Both the position numbers and the translations under genes were made by a program. 64,000 nt of DNA from Chrysoporthe austroafricana (lineage: Eukaryota; Ascomycota; Sordariomycetes; Diaporthales; Cryphonectriaceae): assembly GCA_001051155.2 (NCBI GenBank), contig JYIP02000001.1:806001-870000 (forward strand), read 5' to 3'. Positions 46,101-54,442 of the stretch are shown here, one piece after another; position 1 is the first letter of the stretch; each line of letters opens with the position of its first letter. Below the pieces are notes generated by a model. The model did not search any database. It saw only the letters and a program-made list of their open reading frames with translations, and was not told the origin of the DNA.

Positions 46101-46903
46101 ATTAGGTATGGGCTATAATGAGCACGGCAACTCGCAAGCCATGTATGGCCGATGAGAGCTAGCAAGTTGGCATTTTTCGAAGGCTATCGAGACCTTTCAA
46201 GCCCTGCCTCATTACGAGGAGACAATGATGGGCTGGCCAGCCGCCAACAAGGGATTGATGCACTGGATTCTAGAGGACTATGAAGCTGCAGAACGCACTT
46301 TTCTTGACATCATTGAGGTTTTCCGCAGAGCTAACGACATTGATGACACACTCAGCTTCAAGTAAAAGTTTGTTTTGCTCACTAAAGAGAGTATGCACTT
46401 ATCTCTTGAACAGAACCGGGAAGATGCTCCATGGATTAGGCAATGTATATGTCAGCCAAGGAAAGTTCGAGAAGGGCTTCGAATATCATCTTCGTTGCTT
46501 AAAACAATATCGTGTCACACTCGGTGATAGGCATCACCGGATCGGAGACATATGCCACAGACTAGCAGACGATAATCTCCGTTTTGAAAATTTTGCCGAA
46601 GCTCAGTATGTCCCGGTCACTGTATTATTCGACTAAAAAGCCACGCTAATAGATTTTCTCAGGTCGCTCATCAACCAAGCCTTAAAGGTGTTTAGCGGCC
46701 GTCCACAATACAAACAAGAACTTGCACGCTCAACTTATAAAGCATCACAAGTGTCCGTTGCAATGGGAAACAGCATGAAAGCAGAATCAGAGCTTCGAGA
46801 GGCCTTCCAATTGCGTCAGTCTCTAGTTCCAGATGACCATCGAGGTATCGATGAACTTACAGAGGGGGACTACGACAACCTTGTTGTCTTCTGGTCAAGA
46901 TGA
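43136..46903 (+). pseudogene. NLR protein, alpha/beta-hydrolase + NB-ARC + TPR, with three in-frame stops
   Basis: Exons: 43136-43191, 43254-43590, 43648-43959, 44020-44197, 44259-45783, 45852-46361, 46414-46605, 46663-46903. All introns are 52-68 bases with GT...AG ends; the joined frame is 1,117 codons. Residues 20-290 form a lipase/esterase-like domain (IIVVAGLTT at the start, nucleophile elbow CHSLGG near 120, VFLGTPH, VTKERS). This resembles the SesB-type N-terminal domain of fungal NLRs. NB-ARC follows: P-loop GMGGIGKT near 420, kinase-2 LLIFDNVDD near 509, GAVLVTSRD, and GLPL. From about 803 there are TPR-like helical repeats. Stops interrupt the frame at 43858 (TAG), 44765 (TAA) and 46153 (TGA); each fits one C-to-T change (CAG, CAA, CGA). 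No frameshift is visible. Fungal NLRs of this class act in heterokaryon incompatibility and defence. Confidence 0.85.
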
Positions 46904-47321
46904 CCAATCAAACTCAAGTATACGGCTTATAGATATCTATTATAAGTTAATGTCTTCTTGTCTCTTATTGTTTTAGTTCAAACGTAGTCGTGAACCAACG
47001 TTAGGTAGATACTTCGCCAGCCAGTTTCCTCTGCGAAATAAAATGAAATTTAGGTTTTGAAAAGATTAGACAGACCGGATAGGAAGAAATCATCTTTTGT
47101 TAGCGGTCTGTGAGTGGATGTGGAGTTTTCTTTCTTCTTTTATCATTTCACTTCAACTTTTCTCTTATTCCACTACTTTAAACTTTATCATTTTTGATAT
47201 TCATAGTACCAGAGACACCACTTAATTAGATATATTATGTATGCACATCATCTGTTAAGCCATACAAATGCTCCGTAGCATAGCATACAGAACCTATGAA
47301 GACATGCCCTTACAACTACTA
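46904..47321. other. AT-rich spacer between convergent NLR and CorA-like sequences
   Basis: About 420 bases, AT-rich, holding the two 3' ends. No gene seen. Confidence 0.5.
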
Positions 47322-48539
47322 TTAGGAAAAGGACCTCCGACGAAGAGTTTGCCATAGCTTCCGAACGTTGTCGTTGAATAGATATAGACCAATTGATAGT
47401 ATGAGCATGGCTAAACTGACCGTAAACCAAGTCCAAAGCGGCACATTTTGCACCTGCGGCACATTCATGCTAAAGAATGATGATACAAAAGAGATAGGGA
47501 CAAAAAAGAAGGCCAAGAAAGTTAACTGTTCCATGCGTCCAGCCTGCGCAATGGCTTTCTCCGACTCCAGAATGGCCATACTGTTCATCAGTACGGCTAT
47601 CTCTTCCTGAGAGCGCCGGTATAATGTGTTGGCGTGCTCGTACAGGTGCATGAAGTCCTGTTCGATTTCTTTGCGCGCGCACTTTGTCGGTTCCTCCTCT
47701 GCCTTCGGCCATTCGCTGTGGCTAGTACTTCTGACTGATGACATTGTGGATTCAATGCGCCGCACGTGTCGGTAAAGCAGCGCGTTAAAATATCGCAAGG
47801 TGTCGAGGCCGTCGTTGTGTGGTCTGTTGCTGTGGTCTACTATCGCATTCTCAAGCTTGATCTCTACCAAGTTTAGGAACTGTTTCTCCGAAGACGCGGC
47901 GAGCGCGAACACTTCAGTGAGACAATAGAGTGGATCCCTAAATGCCAGCTTTGACCGTAAGGAACGCCCGTACCCCAGGTGGAGCGATGGTGTGGACTGA
48001 GGATCATTTCCAAAGTAATTGGAAGCATGATTAATGATGAGATTCGAGCTGAGACCCATCATCGGCTTGTAGTTGACAATGGGGAGAAGAGAGCGTTTAA
48101 ATGGCTGAGCAAGTCCAAGGGCGGAGGACATTTGACCTTCAACGAAATCCACTCCTGGTCTGCTTCCGCTATCTGTCCAAATAAGTACTAAGCCATTCAT
48201 CAGTTTTTATTTGTGACTTAATCTCGAAGATGTGATAAGTTGAGTTTGCGTACGCATCCAACCTCTGTCATTTACAGGTGGCTGCAAGCAGACAGCAATT
48301 CTCTGCTCAATCGCGAAATTCGCTTGATCAAGGACGCTAATGGCTCGGATCATTGTACATCCTACTGGCACAGGCGAATTCCGTAGAATGCGCCCATTTA
48401 ATTCAGCCAAGACGGCCGCCGACTGCCGACGAACAGTAGCCAAGTTGGTTTGCTGCCCATGGAAGGCCAAGGGATTCATAAGTCCAATAGTAATCAGAGA
48501 CAGTTCGATAATGTTCCACTCACAAGAGGGAAGTGACGG
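47322..48539 (-). pseudogene. CorA-like Mg2+-transporter-type membrane module, one in-frame stop
   Basis: One frame on the minus strand, in frame with the dioxygenase piece to its right. It begins SLPSCEWNIIELSLITIGLMNP; helical stretches follow, with IAVCLQPPVNDRGW and SSRLSHK. A TAA at 48209-48207 interrupts, and the frame resumes with VLIWTDSGSRPGVDF, HLGYGRSLRSKLAF and DPLYCLTEVFALAASSEKQFLN. A long coiled region ends in two membrane helices: FLAFFFVPISFVSSFFSM, then WTWFTVSLAMLILSIGLYL. S-M-N stands where true CorA channels have G-M-N. The order matches the fungal CorA-like family, usually of unknown transport activity. The stop would need reversal or read-through for a full product; no intron fits there (only 30 bases are available). 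Confidence 0.75.
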
Positions 48540-49463
48540 CACAGAAATTGCACACTTCTCCCGGGGTGCAACAGACTCCCATCTGTGATGATTTGGAGAG
48601 TGCACCTGGAGCCCCCAATCAGAGACAAACAGTACCGAGAGGCTCCCTGAGTCAGTATGTGTGAAATGGCCTTGGCTTGTGTTCGGGGGCAAATTTTCTA
48701 CAGGATAGCATTGAAGTGCTGTTGAAGAAGTGGATGGAGACGACATCCGATGCTGTAGCTCAAGACTTTTCTCTCCATCTAATCCCATCGACCTAGATAA
48801 GCTGTCCAGCATAGTGTTACAGATGGCATAGGACTCCCTCGTGAACTTAGTGACGGTATACCAATTCTTTTTTACACCATCTGGTATGGCAACTTGCGGA
48901 TTGGTAATCGAGTTTTGCAGGAGATCAAGTGGAAGCTGCTCTTCCGGTCAGTTATAATCGGGGTTCTTCTGGCTATTCTCCTACCCTCGATCCTTCACAG
49001 CCATCTTTTTGGTTCTCGACATTCCCATGATCTAGACCAAGAGGCTTGTAGCTGTAGAATGGGGTCGAGATCCCTAATTAACAAATTAATATGACAGCAA
49101 GTGTTCATGTAGTGCATACCCGCAGATATTGAAGACATCTCTTTCAGTTCGCGTATCTTTCAACTTCTCTTCAAGGTCTTTGGCGAAATACTCTTTGGTT
49201 GTCTTGAACAGCTCATCGACTGTCTGAAGCAACTTCTTCGATGTACTGCTGTCTCCAAGGTCAAGGTAGAAGAAACCTTGCTCGACACAGGCCAAGTACA
49301 TGTTGGCAGCTTCTGTGGCATCTTTCCGCTGTAACTTATCGTAGCTCACAATCACGAGGTCCGTGACTGGATGGTCGTGCTCAACAACGAGTAAGGAATT
49401 CATATTCTCTGCTGCTCGGTTGAAATACAACGAAGAAAAGACGGTTTGAACAAGTTTGCCCAA
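48540..49463 (-). CDS. Truncated isopenicillin-N-synthase-like 2OG-Fe(II) dioxygenase, fused to CorA-like module
   Basis: Exons on the minus strand: 49463-49120, 49051-48985 and 48935 onward; introns GTATGC...TACAG and GTAGGA...CTGAC...GCAG. Residues 30-110 are the DIOX_N domain (PVTDLVIVSYDKL, VEQGFFYLDL, KEYFAKDLEEK). ICGYKPLGLDHGN forms across intron 1. The iron-site H-x-D is at 230-232 (HFTHTDSGSLSVLF), then WGLQVHSP and KCAISV. At this point a dioxygenase should go on with N-V-G-D and the second iron His and the 2OG-binding Arg. Instead the same frame becomes CorA-like. Without the second half it cannot form the normal iron site, so catalytic activity is unlikely. Ordinary enzymes of this family oxidise small molecules in secondary metabolism. 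Confidence 0.75.
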
Positions 49464-49802
49464 ATTTCTTATATATTCACCTCAATGCGGCTCTACTGAG
49501 GGCCTGTCCTATATCAGGCTCCGATATATCAGTCACATGGACTCGGATTTCATCGATTATCATCGGCTTTTATTTAATGAAACGACATGATCGGACCCTT
49601 TCAACCAAGTAGGTGGGCAGCCCTTCTGTCTGGTAGATACCTGATCTCGCATTGTGAATGCGTAACGCATCATACGATTCACATCAGCTTGCCAATCATC
49701 TCAAATGAAGCTCACTTTGACGAAAATGAAAGTTGAAACATGAATGCATTAGTCCAACGACAGATATATCATGTGAAAGGATGGATATATCATGTGAAAG
49801 GA

Positions 49803-50070
49803 TGTCGGGATGTATAGCCAATTGTTATACGGACACCTAAGGGTGCCCTAAGAAAGGAAGGATATTAAGGCATTGCGAGTTACGCGCCGTTAGGCTTGAC
49901 CGGTCAGGCCTAACCGCAGGAAGAAAGGCACCCAACTGCATAAAGAAGGAGGCTGTGCAATAGATGCCTGAGGCAGATATCGAGAACCAAGGTCTATAAG
50001 TACGGCAGGAACGAGCCCGACAGACCAAGGATAGACCTGGTTCTTCAGCACTCCTTAGACCACCTTAACA
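49803..50070 (+). repeat. Possible solo LTR of a retrotransposon
   Basis: Starts TGTCGGG and ends TTAACA, the TG...CA borders of LTRs, about 268 bases. It contains an internal TATA-like ctataagtacg near 49995 and a poly-A-like region downstream. No clear target duplication was seen, so this is a weak call. Confidence 0.3.
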
Positions 50071-50825
50071 GTTATCATTAAATGAAGACCCTTTCCAAGC
50101 CCAGAACTCTGCCCTTGTAACACCAATGAAGATCAAGTCATTGATCACACGGCTTAAGACACTGGACTCTAATTTGGCTATTTTCTGCTAGCGTCAGCTC
50201 TAGTCGAAAATTAGTCACTTCGATATCTCTCGCCGGCTTCTGTGTTGCTTGAGCAATCAGTTGTGTGGCAACCCGCATGTCACCGGTGAATGCTACCGGT
50301 AAGCCATATGTGTGTTTGATTGGTTGCACTTCCGACTACTACACTAACTACTATGGACGTATATGGCCAGTGACACAGACAGCCTCCAATTTCACAGGGA
50401 AATTGTAGGCCTGGGGTTACTTTGAAGCAAAATCGACCCTTCACCATGGCTGCAAAATTAGCTTTTAATTAATTAGTTTTCATTAAAATTATTCAAAATT
50501 AAAAACAATAAGATATATATATATGTTAACTGGACTAACTAACGAATTTTACGATCCTACCTGTAATGAGCATTGCGGTAGCACAAGTAATTGGTACGTC
50601 AAAGGTTTATGCTAGGTAAGGGCAGTGTCGAAGTATTGTCTGTCATAATTATTATACGGAAATACAACAATAATCTGGGTGCAAGTGTTCATTCGCCTTT
50701 GGGGCTATCAGTGTAGGGAAACTGATACTGAGATTGATGACTTAAGAGCAGCTATCAAATATATCTGACAGTAGAAAAGTTTCCTATCTTATATATCTAG
50801 CTATCCAGTCTAGCTTGAGTGAGCT

Positions 50826-50880
50826 CACTGAGGCTTACTGAGGCTCGCTGAGGCTTACTGAGGCTCACTGAGCAGTGAGC
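50826..50880 (+). repeat. Imperfect tandem repeat of a ctgaggct unit
   Basis: Five imperfect copies of (t)actgaggct / cgctgaggct end in an inverted gctcactgagcagtgagc palindrome. The block sits upstream of a TATA-like tctatataag at 50916-50925, so it could be an expanded promoter element or a transposon end. Confidence 0.6.
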
Positions 50881-51049
50881 ATACCCTAGCCCTTGCTTAG
50901 GTAATACAAGACGTTCTATATAAGAGAGTCTTTTGCCGCGGATGTTGGATCCGGGCTACGTTGGTTCCATTTCCACCACGCCGGCCTGTTCCTGCCGTTT
51001 ACTGGTTCATAACACTGCCCTTCGCACCTTGCCTTCTATGTCTAACCTC

Positions 51050-51092
51050 TAGGTGGCCCGTGCGAGACCAGGTGAGCGCCCTTGCCTGGACC
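51050..51092 (+). repeat. Left direct repeat flanking the NmrA-like gene
   Basis: Shares gtggcccgtgcg, ccagg and cgcccttgcct, in the same order and spacing, with a copy at 52259-52301, and more weakly with 52440-52470. The copies lie about 1.2 kb apart and bracket the NmrA-like coding region. Confidence 0.7.
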
Positions 51093-51256
51093 TATTGTTT
51101 CGCCAGCCAAGCTTGCCAGCTAGTTTTCTTTCCTCCTCTCCTTCCTTCAGTGTACTCATCACCTTCCCAGATCCGAAATCACTCATCACCTTCCCAGATC
51201 CGGAATCTCTTTCCAATTCCAGGTGCCTCAATACCTACTGCATTTACGGAGAAAAC

Positions 51257-52245
51257 ATGGCAAAGACTATCAAAAACGTCATGGTGATGGGCGTAAGTTC
51301 CTTCGTTTTCCTGTTACTCATTCATACGCATTACATTAGCAGTATACTGACCAGGGCACACTATAGGCTGGAGGTCTCTTTGGCACTGAAATCTTTGCCG
51401 CACTCCAACGAGAGAACGCATTCAATTTGACTGTTCTTTCCCGCAAATCCTCCGCGTCTACCTTTCCCCCGGGCATCAAAGTCTATAAGGTTGATGACGA
51501 TTACCCGGTTGACCAGCTTATTGACGCGTTCAAAGGCCAAGACGCCCTTGTTTCGGCGATCCCTGGGCGACCCTATACAGCTCACCTGCGCATGATTGAT
51601 GCCGCCGTTCAAGCAGGCGTCAAGCGCTTCATCCCTTCTGAATATGGCAACAACACATGCCCCGCTGCCGCCGACCAGGTTCCGCTGTACGCCGACAAGG
51701 CCAAGGTCATCGCCCACCTCAAGACCAAGGAAAGCACCGGCCTCACCTGGACGGCTATCCACGCGGGACAGTTCTTTGACTGGGGACTTGAGAGTGGATG
51801 GCTCGACTATTGTCTGGAAGAGAAACGCGTCACGATCTACGACTCTGGAAACAAGTTATGGTCGACTACAAACATGGGCACCATGGCTGCTACGGTGGTC
51901 AAGGTGTTGTTGAAGCCAGACGAGACGAGGAACAAGCCCATCTTTGTGGCATCCTTCACCGTGTCGCAATTACAGGTTCTCGAGGAACTGGAAAAGGTGA
52001 CTGGTACCAAATGGGAGATCTGGCGAATGACCTCGGAAGCAGCGCTGGAGAAAGCCAAGAAGTTGGACAACAAGGACCACTCGGAGGGCCTGAAGCTGCT
52101 CATTTTGATGCTGCTCTACGCGGACGAGGGAGACAAAGGCGCGAACTTTGAGAAAGACGGACTACTGTCCAACAAGATGCTTGGATTGCCGACGGAGAAC
52201 TTGAGTGAGGTTATTGCGCGGGTTGCCACCAAGCAAGCCTCTTGA
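51257..52245 (+). CDS. NmrA-like / isoflavone-reductase-like NAD(P)-binding protein
   Basis: Exons 51257-51292 and 51367-52245 (intron GTAAGT...CTGACC...ATAG) encode 304 residues. The dinucleotide-binding loop MGAGGLFGTEIF is created by the splice. Following blocks are ALVSAIPG, RMIDAAVQAGVKRFIPSEYG (typical of the family) and an Asp-Lys pair in YADKAKV, at the place of the reductase Lys. WTAIHAGQFFDWGL comes next. The protein is an atypical short-chain dehydrogenase, either a small-molecule reductase or a redox-sensing regulator. It is intact, and its third codon positions are GC-rich, unlike the AT-rich, stop-riddled neighbours on both sides. It sits between direct repeats and next to a transposon, so recent arrival or strong selection is plausible. 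Confidence 0.88.
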
Positions 52246-52258
52246 AATATCCACGGAC

Positions 52259-52301
52259 CGCTATGTGGCCCGTGCGCGGCCAGGCTAACGCCCTTGCCTA
52301 G
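52259..52301 (+). repeat. Right direct repeat flanking the NmrA-like gene
   Basis: Partner of 51050-51092. A third, weaker copy lies at 52440-52470 just before the transposon. Confidence 0.7.
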
Positions 52302-52484
52302 CACGATCCCAACAAAAAAAGCGGCACTCACAAATGGCACACCACAATAACGTTTGTGCCAGGAACAAGGGGTGACCATTCTCAATAGCTGGGAACAACG
52401 AAGGTCTGAGATAGCTGACGGAGGTCTGTCAGGTCTGTCTGGTCAGGCCAGCGCACTTGGCCGAGCACAACATTCGTTGATCTA

Positions 52485-52543
52485 AGTCAGAGGGGGTAAC
52501 TTCCGGCCGGCCCCACTTCCGGCCACCCCTGGCCGGCCACACC
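52485..52543 (+). repeat. Left terminal inverted repeat of the Fot1/pogo element
   Basis: Begins agtcagagggggtaac and matches the reverse complement of 54384-54442 at 57 of 59 positions. It contains internal ggccggcc palindromes. Confidence 0.95.
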
Positions 52544-54038
52544 ACATATAGATAGATATAATATATATTTATCTTATCTCTTCTATTCAGCTACCACGAT
52601 ACAATCCTCTTCAATACTAGATAATTCGATATCGCTCTCTCTATCAGAACCATCCGTTTCTCGATTGATTGCATTTTGAGCCCTCCGTATAGCCCTAATA
52701 TCTGCAAACTTCGAATTTGGGCTTATATCAACTCTCTTCCTTTTACTAGACCTCGAGCTTTCAGCCTGTGCTTTTAAAGCTTTATTCTCTTCCAGAGCCT
52801 TAGCCAGGGCTATATCCCTTTCGTCGAATGCTTTTTATATCTTTCTGAATAGTATACGTTATGCTGATATAGTTGAAAGTTGGTATTGATTTCTTTGCAG
52901 CTGATAGTATAGATCTTTAGCTTTTCGAGGGGTCGAATATATATCCGGCTGGACTGAGGATAATTTAGGAGTAATATTGATTGCAATCGGTCGGTCTGAG
53001 CTTGATATCGATAGCTGTTTCTTCTGTTATTGATTGTTCTCGAGGAGAAGAGGGCTTAAAAGAGGCCTGGCTAGCCGGAGGGGCTAAAGGCCTGTTGCTT
53101 TCCACCCAGACCTGATATTCTGGCTAGATAGGCCCTCTATCCGTGCCTGATAGTAGTTCTGAAGGAATAATCGTTTTCCGAAAGCTGTTGAATCCCCTTA
53201 TTGGCTCAAAAGGCTGATATTCTTCCTATAGGCTCTCTTAAGGGAAGAAAAGACCCCGAAATCAAGAGGCTGGAGAACGTGAGAGCTATGAGGAGGTAGA
53301 TAGATCAATAAGATATTGTTCTGAAAGTATTCCCATATAAATTCATCAGTTATATAGCTGCCGTAGCTATCTAAGATTAATAGCCTGGCTTCCGAGGGGT
53401 CTTCTGGCTGGCTGCTAGGAATAAAGATCTTCTGGAGCCACTCGAGGGCTGCTTCGTTACTAGTCCAGCCGTTTTTCGTAGCATAGAATTGCCAGCTTTT
53501 TAAAGGTTCCAGAATAGTAGGGAACTATTGTTGCTATATAGTCTTGCCCTTAAAAGTAACCAGAGGAAAGAGGTAAGTACCCGTAGCTGAAATACATTCG
53601 AGGAACGAAATCCAGGACCTCGACCCAGGCTCTTTTCTCTGGATTGTACGTGAGAAAGAAGCTCCTAGAACTAATCCGTTCTCTCCTTGGCCCTCTATTA
53701 TCCCAGCTTCGTCTATATTCTATCGGTTAGCTGGCTTGATAGCTTGGATATAAGGAAGATCGAATAAACGGAACCAAGGCTTGATTATTTCTGTTATTGC
53801 TCTATTGATTCATTCTGAAGCTATCTTTCGAGACCTTTGAACCTTAACGCCGGGATATTCTTTTCAAAAAAGACCTTATCCATTTCCTTCCAAGGGGCTA
53901 AGGGTCTCCCTTAACTTGCAATATCCTCTCGGCGAAAAGCTTCAGTTCTGAATGCGTCGGTAGCAAGCCTAGGTTGGCTTAACAGATAATCCATTTAGCT
54001 AATTCAGCTTCCTGGCTAGTAGAGAGCTTTTTATTGTC

Positions 54039-54291
54039 TTAATAGGCTGTTTTATGCGATTCTCTTCCTGCAAGGCGATCTTGAAGAGTGGCCCTTGGGA
54101 TGCCCCATTCTTTCGAGGCTTGCCGTTGAGATAAGCCGTTTTTGATAGCCTCAATAGCCTGGGCTAGCTCAGATTCAGTATATGGCTTCATAATAGTCGT
54201 ATTAAGGTTCTGTAAAAAGATNCCGTTGAGATAAGCCGTTTTTGATAGCCTCAATAGCCTGGGCTAGCTCAGATTCAGTATATGGCTTCAT
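54039..54291 (-). pseudogene. Transposase N-terminal DNA-binding fragment
   Basis: Reads YTESELAQAIEAIKNGLSQRQASKEWGIPRATLQDRLAGRESHKTAY before a TAA. This is the psq-like helix-turn-helix that opens Fot/pogo transposases. The beginning is duplicated by the assembly join at 54222. Confidence 0.85.
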
Positions 54292-54321
54292 AATAGTCGT
54301 ATTAAGGTTCTGTAAAAAGAT
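54123..54321. repeat. Perfect 99-base duplication around a single N (assembly artefact)
   Basis: 54123-54221 and 54223-54321 are identical, separated only by N at 54222. Two contig ends overlapping by 99 bases seem to have been placed side by side instead of merged. Confidence 0.9.
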
Positions 54322-54383
54322 AAAGGTGTCCGGAATAAAATTGATTCAGAAAGGTCTATAGAAAGGGAGGTGGTTAAGGGAGC

Positions 54384-54442
54384 GGTATGGCCGGCCAGGG
54401 GTGGCCGGAAGTTGGGCCGGCCGGAAGTTACCCCCTCTGACT
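54384..54442 (-). repeat. Right terminal inverted repeat of the Fot1/pogo element
   Basis: Inverted partner of 52485-52543 with two mismatches; followed by the TA target duplication. Confidence 0.95.

Larger units (their letters stand above)
49464..51256. other. AT-rich repeat-bearing spacer
   Basis: 1.8 kb without a supported gene. It holds a tandem duplication of a 21-base motif (gatatatcatgtgaaaggat at 49766 and 49785), a possible solo LTR (49803-50070), a very AT-rich tract (50455-50545) and an imperfect ctgaggctta repeat (50826-50875). The right end carries the NmrA-like promoter with a duplicated tcatcaccttcccagatcc motif (51165-51215). Confidence 0.55.
52485..54442 (-). mobile_element. 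Fot1/pogo-type (Tc1/mariner superfamily) DNA transposon, RIP-decayed
   Basis: Bounded by 59-base terminal inverted repeats and a TA target duplication (52483-52484 and 54443-54444); 1,958 bases, or about 1,858 without the duplicated assembly segment. On the minus strand a transposase starts near 54291 or 54191 with MKPYTESELAQAIEAIKNG and a helix-turn-helix (QRQASKEWGIPRATLQDRL). After many stops, DDE_1 catalytic fragments occur near 53480-53190: LLILDSYGSYIT and LPPHSSHVLQPLDFGVF. Several stops replace Gln codons (for example after KTAY), as expected from RIP. The element is certainly inactive by itself. Confidence 0.92.
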
